A DNA stretch of 23,710 bases. Source: CAYSJU01 sp964431495. Its GTDB lineage: Bacteria > Omnitrophota > Gorgyraeia > Tantalellales > Tantalellaceae. The translations under genes and the position numbers were made by a program. The notes under the pieces were generated by a model. The model searched no databases. It saw only the letters and a list, made by a program, of their open reading frames with translations, and was not told the origin of the DNA. Numbering within the stretch: the stretch's first letter is position 1; every line of letters starts with the position of its first letter. Shown here one piece after another: positions 1-22,700 of the stretch. The stretch is from assembly GCA_964431495.1 (NCBI GenBank), contig CAYSJU010000030.1:1-23710 (forward strand). Direction: 5' to 3'.

Positions 1-2
1 TA

Positions 3-13523
<13,521 letters not shown>

Positions 13524-13545
13524 TCCGAAAATAAAGTAAACAAGA

Positions 13546-13572
13546 TGGATGCAAAGAACCCTCCTGCATCCA
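13546..13572 (+). other. Hairpin 1 downstream of giant 1
   Basis: Perfect 8-bp inverted repeat TGGATGCA / TGCATCCA (13546-13553 and 13565-13572) with an 11-nt loop, starting 22 bases after the TAA of giant 1. No U-run follows directly, so it is more likely a 3'-end-stabilising or auxiliary structure than a terminator by itself. Confidence 0.55.
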
Positions 13573-13577
13573 ACACT

Positions 13578-13612
13578 GGGGGACGGGAATAACTACCTGT
13601 CCCCCTTTACTT
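13578..13612 (+). terminator. Probable rho-independent terminator of giant 1
   Basis: GGGGGACGGG (13578-13587) pairs with CCTGTCCCCC (13596-13605), a 10-bp GC-rich stem with one G-U pair and an 8-nt loop. TTTACTT follows immediately. The T-tract is interrupted, so termination may be incomplete, but position and stem strength fit a terminator between two co-directional genes. Confidence 0.65.
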
Positions 13613-13697
13613 ATAAGGAGTTACGTAAATTATTATGATAAGAAAATCCGATTTAGCAGGATTTAGTTTAGGAATAAAATAGTTAGGTTTATTGTTA

Positions 13698-13725
13698 TTG
13701 ACTATTTTTGTATATGTGTTAGAAT
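13698..13725 (+). promoter_or_regulatory. Probable sigma-70-type promoter for giant 2
   Basis: TTGACT (13698-13703) and TAGAAT (13720-13725) are separated by 16 bases and each differs from consensus by one base. The surrounding ~100 bases are clearly AT-richer than the coding DNA. Transcription would start near 13732, giving a leader of about 40 bases before the Shine-Dalgarno-preceded ATG. Together with the upstream terminator-like hairpin this suggests that giant 2 is transcribed on its own. Confidence 0.65.
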
Positions 13726-13761
13726 AATATAAGGTTAGCTATAAAAAAAGCCAGCAATGAC

Positions 13762-13769
13762 AGGGAGGT
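13762..13769 (+). promoter_or_regulatory. Shine-Dalgarno sequence deciding the start of giant 2
   Basis: AGGGAGGT lies just upstream of two adjacent in-frame ATGs at 13771 and 13774. From GGAGG the gap is 2 nt to the first ATG and 5 nt to the second, so 13774 is the better-spaced start. A further in-frame ATG at 13888 would start directly before the hydrophobic helix but has no ribosome-binding site. Confidence 0.75.
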
Positions 13770-13773
13770 CATG

Positions 13774-16700
13774 ATGCGATGCAGGGAGATGCCGGAAGCC
13801 AAATATAAGGTTAAATATAATAATAGGTATCAAAGCACAAATAAGTCCAGGTCAAGTTCAGGAGTAACTGATTATGACATAGATGGCATGGTTACGTGGA
13901 AGCGGCGCCATGCCTTTTTTATTAAATGCGTAAGCATAACTCTCAGCATTATTTTTCTTTACCAGCAGATAGGGTGGTCCCAGGAAGGAAAACCGGTCTG
14001 GGCGCACGCGAAACCGTTTGAGATCAACCGGCAGGATGACCTCCAGAAAAGCGAATTTGAGATCCCTTACGACATCGCGAACACACAAAGCGTTACCAGG
14101 AACGGCGGCGACGAGATGATCGTTCATATCCAGGACGCCCACGCGTCATTGTCCGCCCAGTATTCGATATCCAAACTTCTTGATTCTCTTGTCACAAATT
14201 ACGATCTTCAGTTTATTGCATTGGAAGGATCTACGGGATACATTGACACCTCCCTGCTCAAGACTTATCCCAACAAAAAGATCCGAAAGGACACCGCGTC
14301 TTTCCTGATGAGAGAAGGCCGTATGAGCGCGGGTGAGTTTTTTACTATCATAAGCGACAATGACGGCATAAAACTCTACGGTATCGAGGATGACAAGATC
14401 TACCGCCAGAACGTGGAAAGTTTTCGCGCGGTCGCGGAAGAACGCGCTGTACAGACCGGGAATCTCACTCATTTTCTTGCCCAGCTGAAGGCCCTTGGGG
14501 ACCAGATATATTCAGAGGACCTTAGGGCCATGAATACCAATTGCATTCTTCACAGGGAGGGGCGCTTGAGTTTTTCCGATCACTGGAAGAGTATCGGTGA
14601 TCTCGCCAAAAAGCACGGGATAGACTTCTCAGTATACGGCCAGATAACAAAGCTCCTGGAATCAATGGAGCTCGAAGAAAGCATAGATTTTGAAAAAGCC
14701 AACACGGAGCGCCGCTTTCTCATAGACGCGATAAGCAAAAATATGGAAAAGCTGGAGCTGGAAGGCCTTGTCTTGAAGTCCCTTGCTTTTAAACAGAACA
14801 AGATATCGCAGGGAGATTATCACAGGTACCTTGTGGACCTTGCCGAGCATAAAGGCATTACAGCCGAGGGATACGAGAACCTTATTGAATTCACCAGGTA
14901 TGTCACGATATATGAGTCAGTGGAAATATTCAGGCTGTATCATGAACTGGAGGAACTGGAAGACAGTATCAGGGAAAAGTTATACCGCGATAATGACCAG
15001 AGGGAACTGTACAAACTCACAAGAATGGCCCAGCTTTTAAAGCAGCTTTACTCAGTGGAACTTAACAACAGGGAGTTCACGTATCTTGCGAATAACTATA
15101 AGGAATTTACGGCACAAAGGTATTCAGGTTTCATCAGGGAAAAGAGCAGGAAGTACCGGGTATCCATGACGGGCGGATATGACCTCTCAAAGATAGTCGA
15201 GGGGATAAACGGCGCAATGAAGTTTTACCGCGACGCTGAGGCCAGGAACAGCGCCATGCTCGCCAATACCATAGAGAACATGCGCAGGGAAGGCAAACAC
15301 GTGGCAGCGCTTATAACCGGCGGGTATCATACAGAAGGGCTGACAGGCCTGATGGAGAAGAAGGGATTGTCATACCTCGTTGTAGTGCCGAAATTCGAGA
15401 ATGAAAAAGAAAGGCCGTATGTAGCAATACTGACGAACAAGAAGAAGCCGTACGAGAAGATACTTGAGACAGGCAGATACCAGCTTGCCGTGGCAGCCTA
15501 TTTTGACGAATACAAAGGAGACCTGAACAAGATCAAGCCGGCGATCTTCTACGCGCTTGGAGCGGAAGCTCTTGAAGGCGGGGACGTTGAAACCACCAAG
15601 TCCATTTGGGAACAGGCTTACAGGACAGCGTATCAGAATGTTCCCGCGCAAGATATGAGATTTGAGCCCGTATCCCCCGAGGAGTTCGCGGGCTTTTTGA
15701 GCGATATTAAAGTCCTGAGGATCAAAGGCAAAGCCATTATGACGGACGGCAGGGTATTTGTCACGCTTGAGGGAGATGAACTTTTAACATTTAATCCTGC
15801 TTCAAAAGCCGAAAGGGACGCGTTTCTGAAGATACAGGCTTCCAAGGCTTTAAAGGAAGGCCCGGAAGACGCGGAAAAGTTCGCTGTGATATTAAAGGAG
15901 TTAAAGGCCGAGGTTTCGGAGATCAAGGGTCTTAAGGACGAGCTCAAGGTCATCACCAGGCAGCTGGGCAGCACAATAGCCCGGGAGATAGCAAAGGAGG
16001 AGATAATAGAGGGTCTTGCTGTGGATGGGGAAAGGATAGAAGCCTCGGTCATGGCGCTGGAAGGAGCAGAGATAAATAACGAGAACGTGAGAGAGGTGCT
16101 CAGGGACCTGGGAGAAGGGCTGAAGATCAAGCTGCCGCAGCACTGGCAGGAAGATAAGGAGCTGGAGGAAAGGGTTGGCGCATTTATTGACGCGGTCAAG
16201 GAACGGCAAAAGCTGGACATTATCAACATAATGCTGAGCACAAGAGGCCATCATTTAAATAATGCGATGATAGGGATTACTGGTCAGCTTCAAGTAGCTA
16301 TTGCAGGATTGAAGTTCAACGAAGAATTGGTTGAAAAATATATAACAATAGCCCGAAATTTGCTTCAAACCCTTGATGGCATTGTGGAAAGGGGAAAAGT
16401 AAAGAAGGAAGCGTATATAATGGGGGGTGTTACACGCACTTATCTCATTGATATAGAGAAGTCTTTGGAAGAGGGAACTGTATTGTCTGAAGAAAACCAT
16501 GTCCTATTACAGGACATATGGAGCGCGGACCATGATCTGATGGCAAGACTGCTTGATGTAATAGAGGCAATGAACCAGGTCAGAACCAGCGACACAGAAA
16601 TGATGCCGAAAATAGGAGAGTTTCTGGATAATGTTTTTGAATGCTACGCAACGTACTCGCGGAGCTTATCATTACAGATAAAGTATGATAAAGAAGTTGA

Positions 16701-19700
16701 TGCGAGCCAGAAGAGAGAAAAGATCAGAGAGATCACAGACAAGTTCTACGAGGATTCACGGATCAATGGTGAATTTGCCCAGGAGATCTTAGCCAGAGTT
16801 AAAGCCGCGCCAGTGCCGAAAGAAGAGGAAGCCGAAACCCTGGCTGCGCATATATTCCCGGAAAGACTTGAGAAATTGAACTGGGTTGTGAGGATAATAC
16901 TTTCCCCGGCTATTTTCTTTCATGAACTGGCGCATTTAATAGAAGGTTTGGTGACCGGCCGGATAAAGGTGAGAGATGTAAGGGCTGCCGATCTTTTGAG
17001 AGGTATCCCCGGCGAAGTAAGAGGCCCGCCGGCGCTCGTCGGTATGGCGGTCAACGCGGTTTTCGGAATAATCCCTTTTGCATTAATACCTTTTATCCAG
17101 AACATCCCCCTGCCCGTATTCGTTTTCTCCATCATGAACATAGCGGTCGTATTAGCTGACCTTATCCTGCCTTTTATGCCCGCGAGATACAGGGTGCTCA
17201 GCGATATGGACAAGTCAATGCGCGAAAAAGAACTTGAGCCCGAGGATATCATTACCCTGGACGGTCCTCCAGGCACGGGAAAGTCCACTACGGCCATAGA
17301 GATCGCGAATAAGCTCGGGTGGATGTACGTATCAGTATCCGATATATATGTGGCACTTTTCCTCAAGCTCCAGAGAGAAGGGATAGATCTCTTTGATGGT
17401 TCTGAAGAGAACGTACAGAGGGTTGTTGAGATAGCCCGCAACACTAATATAGAAATGCGCCAGGACGAGTCAGGCGCGACAAGGGTCTATCTGGAAGACG
17501 AAGACGTGACAGATCAGATACAGGACAGGAATTTCAGGAACACGGCAAGAGAGATGGTGATAAAAGGCGCTGCGATAGACCTTACAGAGATGGCCGATAT
17601 AAAGGAGATCACCAACGACATGCTGCGCGGGATAGCGAGCGGCAACAAGGTCGTAATAGACGGAAGGAACACGGGTTCGGTCATTTATCCCAACGCTAAA
17701 TACAAATTCTATCTGGATGCCTCTTTGGATACAAGGGCGCAGAGAAGATACGATGAATTAATAGGCAAGGGCCAGAGCACCACATTGGAAAGAGAAAAGG
17801 AATTCCTGTATCAAAGAACGGTCCAGGAGCTCACCAGGCCTCTTTTTAACGCGCTTCAGCGGAGTTCTGACGCTATTTACCTCAGGACAGATGACATGTC
17901 TTTGGAACAGGTGGTGGATCGTATTTACAATTCAGTGACAGACGCGTCAGCCGAGCATCTGATCGCCCAGGCCAACAATCACCTCAGGGTGGGAAGATAT
18001 CAGGAGGCAATAGCCGCATATGCCCAGGTGCTGAACATGGGCGCTTTTAATACAGACCTGGCCATATATCTTCTCGGTATATTCTGGGACGGTAACCCGC
18101 ATGAGCAGGTCATGGCCCTTCAGGTTTTGACCGAGTGGGCAATAAAGGAACATAACTTAAAATACAGTTACAGGGAAGGCGTATCAACGAGAGCCGTTGA
18201 CCACCAGAGGGCCTTTAAAAAGATAGCGGATGAGGCCGCCAAAGAGAACGTGCCATTCTCAGAAGTTGTGCGCAGATATTTCTTTAATCCCGCTCACCTT
18301 GGTCTGCCGACGCCGGAAAAGCGGGCCGAGGAGAGAGGCAGGGCCCCTGCCACAAAAACGCTTTTTGTATGGCCCCTGGCTGAAAAATACCCCGTCATAT
18401 CAGATCCTTTAGGGCCTGAGATCTTATCAGCTGAGATAAACAAGAATTTCGGTTATATGAACATGGCCACAGCTTCAGTATATGACATGCAGGTCGAGAA
18501 CGCGAGAGAAGAAGAGGAGGATATAGAGACCTATGCTGACAGGCTTGTTGACAATACCATCAATAAAATAAAGGAAGAAAAACCGGAGATATTGGGACTC
18601 GCCACAAGGCTTGACAGCTGGGGAACCGTGGAGAAGATGCTGAAAAGGATATATTCGCAGGAATTCGATGATGGTTACAGGCCGATCGTGCTTTTAGGGG
18701 GCATTGTATCTACCTATACATACGAAAGGATCCTTAAAGAGTTCCCGGAAGTCATCTGTATCCTCGGGGAAGGGGAGCTTGCTATAAGAGAGATGGTGGA
18801 AAGAGTGCATAGAGGCGATGACCTGAAGGAGACCTTAAGAGAGGTCCCCAATATCGCGTATATGCAGGATGCGACCGATGAGAAACCTACTATAACATAC
18901 CGCATGTCCATTGATGTCAGTGACGTTGCTGTGCCGGAAAGAAGATACATTGAACAATCTTTGAGGCGACATCTCACACAGGCCCATTTCGAAGCCTCCA
19001 GAGGATGCGCGTTCAACTGCACGTTCTGTTCCAGAAAAACGTTCTTTGTGGAAAAGCACAAGATCAGACGCTATCCCACCTCAAGGGTCGTGGATGGACT
19101 TGAGGACCTGGTTGTCCTGGCAGGAGCGTCAGAAGAGTCGCCGCTGAGTGTAAACTTCGTGGATGAAGATTTCATAGTCCCGGGTGAGGAAGGCCCGTCC
19201 CGAATAGCGGACGCCATTATCTCCAGGGGAGTGGCATATAAGAAATTCATAGGGAACATTGATACGAGAGTTGACGCTATTTATGATGCGGATGATATAG
19301 CCGGCGATACTGATAGCCTGTGGACCAAAATAAGAAAATGGGGAACAAGAAGAGGAAAGATAAATGTTGTTAAGAAACTCAGGAAAGCCGGGATGTCCAA
19401 GGTGTTCCTGGGCGTTGAGTCAGGCTCAAGAGAGCAGCTCAAGAATTTCAATAAACGTATAACACCCGAAGAGTCTATCGGAGCTATTAACGCCGTTGAT
19501 AAAGCAGGGAGCGACCTGGAAGTCGGGTTCATGATGTTCGACCCGCTTGCCACCATAGAGCAGATCGAGGAGAATATCCAGTTCGTGAGGGGATCCGGCC
19601 TTCTTCAAACCGGTTCCCGCGTGACCAAATGTATGCGGCTCCAGGAAGGGACCCCTTATAAGACGAGGGCGCAAGGAGAGGGTCTGCTGGACCCGGACCT

Positions 19701-22700
19701 CACCCCGGAAGAACGGCGCATGTATGACGTGATTTTTGGAGCTGAAGGGCTGCCGTCACCCGGACAATTTGACATGAATATGGTGAGCTACGGATACGCC
19801 TTTAAGGACAGAAGGGTCAGGGACATGTTATACGTGTTCGGCCCCTGGACTGAAAAGATGTTCCAGATGTGTTATCGGCTACAGCATATTATACGCGCGG
19901 ACGCGCCGGTCGCGGCAAAGAGACCAGAAAGGTATGTTGAAATAGAGAACGCTCTTGTGCGCCTGAGAGAGATAGAGTTTGACCTGCTTGAAACACTTTG
20001 CCGGAGCTTTAAAACAGGCAGGCCCCTTGTCCATGCCGACAGGTTATTGGCAAAGTTCGAAGGACAGCGCGCGCATGTCCTGGATGCGCTGCTTGAGCAT
20101 TTGAACGAGTGGGAGAGCGAAGACAAAGTTTTGCTTGAGCAAACCGGTCAGGAAGTCCCGGGCAGGCTAAATCTCCGGAGATTAAAGGACCTGATAAATG
20201 AATATTTCAAGACCATAGAACACTGTGCGGAGGAGATAGAGCAGGCGAACGAGGAGTTAAGGACGGGAAGGTATCGGGAAGCGATCAAGGGATACAGCTA
20301 TGTTATTGAAAAGAACGCTTTTAACGAGGACCTGGCCTTATACCTGAGCGGATTCCTGAAGAACGGCAATCCCCATGAACAGGTTATGGCCCTGCAGGTG
20401 CTGAGCCAATGGGCGAATAAAGAGAAAGGCCTGCAGATAGAAGTTCCCGTTGCTCCCGAAGACCACCAGCGTCTTTTTCAGGATATCGCCAAAGAAACAA
20501 GGACCAGCGGCAGGTCTTTTACTGACGTTGTGTTGGGATATCTGGACCCAGGGGTTCTGGGACTGCCGGCCTTAGAGGAAAGAAGATTGCAGGCAGGCAG
20601 GGACCCGCCGGTCGATACGCTTATAGTCGCTCCGATGACCATCAACTATCCGGCGTTGTGCCACCCCGTAGGTGTGGAGATCATTTCAGGAGAGCTTAAA
20701 AAGGGTTTTGGATACAAGAACAAAGTGCGCGTTTCAGCGCATGANNNNNNNNNNNNNNNNNNNNNNNNNNNNNNNNNNNNNNNNNNNNNNNNNNNNNNNN
20801 NNNNNNNNNNNNNNNNNNNNNNNNNNNNNNNNNNNNNNNNNNNNAGGGGAGTGATGCAGCATTTCATAGATAAAGGCAAGGCCAGAAGCGGCCTTGAAGC
20901 CATCCCGAACATCGCTTTCAAGGCAAATATAACCGACACCGAGCTTACTGTTGCCGAACGGGAAGTCACTGATATGGATGACGTGGCGACGCCTGACATG
21001 CGCGTCTTTGAAGATATTATCAAGGGCCGCCTGGTCCAGGCGCATTTTGAAACATCAAGAGGATGTCCGTTTCACTGCTCCTACTGTTCTATAAGGAATT
21101 TCAGGCTTACGGGAAAACACAGGCCATATTCCACGGACAGGGTGCTTAATAATCTGGACGACCTGTCGATCATAGCAGGAACTACAAGCGAAGATCCAGC
21201 CAATGTCCATATAGTGGACGATGACTTCATCGGCCCGAAAATAGAGCGTCCCAGAGACATAGCAGAAGGAATTATTGAGAGGGGCCTTGCGGATAAGTTT
21301 CTTTTTCACGTTGAAGCAAGGGCTGACATGATCTACAAGAAAAACGAGTCCGGGGAAAAGAAGCAGTACCGGGAAGACACTTTCAGAAAGCTGAAACAGG
21401 CGGGTGTCGCAAGACTATTCATCGGCGTGGAATCAGGTTCCCCGGGTCAGCTTCAAAGATACAATAAGAGGATCACGCCCGAGACAATGCTGGAGGCGTT
21501 TGAAGTACTGAAAAAAGTGGGTATTGACATGGAGCCCGGGTTCATTATGTTCGACCCTCAGATGAACATAACCGAGATAAGAGAGAATATAGCCTTCATC
21601 CGCAAAGCAAAGCTTCTTGAAGCTGACATGAGGCCTGATAAATGCGTCAGGGCCCAGGCTGCCACCACTCTTGTTGATAACATCAGGGACGCGGGGCTTA
21701 TACGTCCTCCCAGGGACGAGGGAGAAAGGAAGATCTACGAAGAACTGTGCGCGAGGACAAAGATACCCATGCCGGGCGAGTTTGACCTGGAAATGGTGAG
21801 TTTCGGGTATGTGTTTGAAGACGAGCGGGTAAGGGATCTTTTAAGGCTGCTGTTGCCCTGGTCCGCCGGTATAAAAGATGTCATTTACCACATCCAGTCA
21901 ATATTACGCGCAGACTCTGTGTCAAAAGAGCACTGGTCAGAGAACGCCAGGAAGCTGGCTCCTTACATACATGATCTGAGAGAGATGATACTGGACATCA
22001 TGGAAGAGCTCTGTGACAGGCTTGAAGCAGGCCAGACAGCGGAACAGGCGCAGGAAGCTGTTATTGAATTTGAGAAAAAAAGAAGGGCAATGGTGGAAGA
22101 GCTTCGTGATAAGCTCGCGAGCGGTGAACTTGAAGATTCCAAGGACGGCCAGCGCAGGCTGGAAGAGGCAGTGAATGAATATCTCAGCAAGTTCCAGATG
22201 GCCGGAAAAACTCTGCAGACGGAGCTGGAGGAGAGAAAGCAGAAATTTGAAGAAGAATATACGAGATTCAAGCCGGTGCCATACTGGAGGGACACACTTA
22301 GAGAGTTAAGTGAACAGTATCCGGATTCTTTCAAGACACTTAAGTTCGTGCTTGATAAAGGCGAAGACGGCTCAAGGACGTTCTACATACCCGTTCCGGT
22401 GGATGGTTCGCTTGACGATGAGATGAAAGCATACATCGCGAAGTTCCTCACAGTGTATATCAGGGACAAGATAGAGACAGTGGGCGCTATGAGGGTATAT
22501 CTCACGCACGATGAAGAGATAACCGACATGGTAAAATCAGCGATGGAATCTTTTGAGGACTTCCCCTTCAAGCAGACAGTAGTGGCCGAAGAAGAAGCGT
22601 ATTCCACACCGGATGAACCGCACACGTTCGAGTTCATAACAGCCAATGACGACCGGCCGGAGATACAGCAAGAAGTCGGAAAAATAGAGGAAAGACAGAG

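Noticed and set aside
13635..13682. Small ORF of 15 codons in the intergenic region
   Set aside because: The AAGGAG at 13615-13620 is 14 nt away from the ATG, the peptide has no features, and it lies upstream of the promoter.
16219..16500. A functional histidine kinase
   Set aside because: Only an H-box-like helix is present; N, G1 and G2 ATP-binding boxes are not found before the HELAH module.
20672..20854. Short + strand frame across the N run
   Set aside because: It is in another frame than giant 2, whose frame carries the radical SAM homology on both sides, and more than half of it is Ns.
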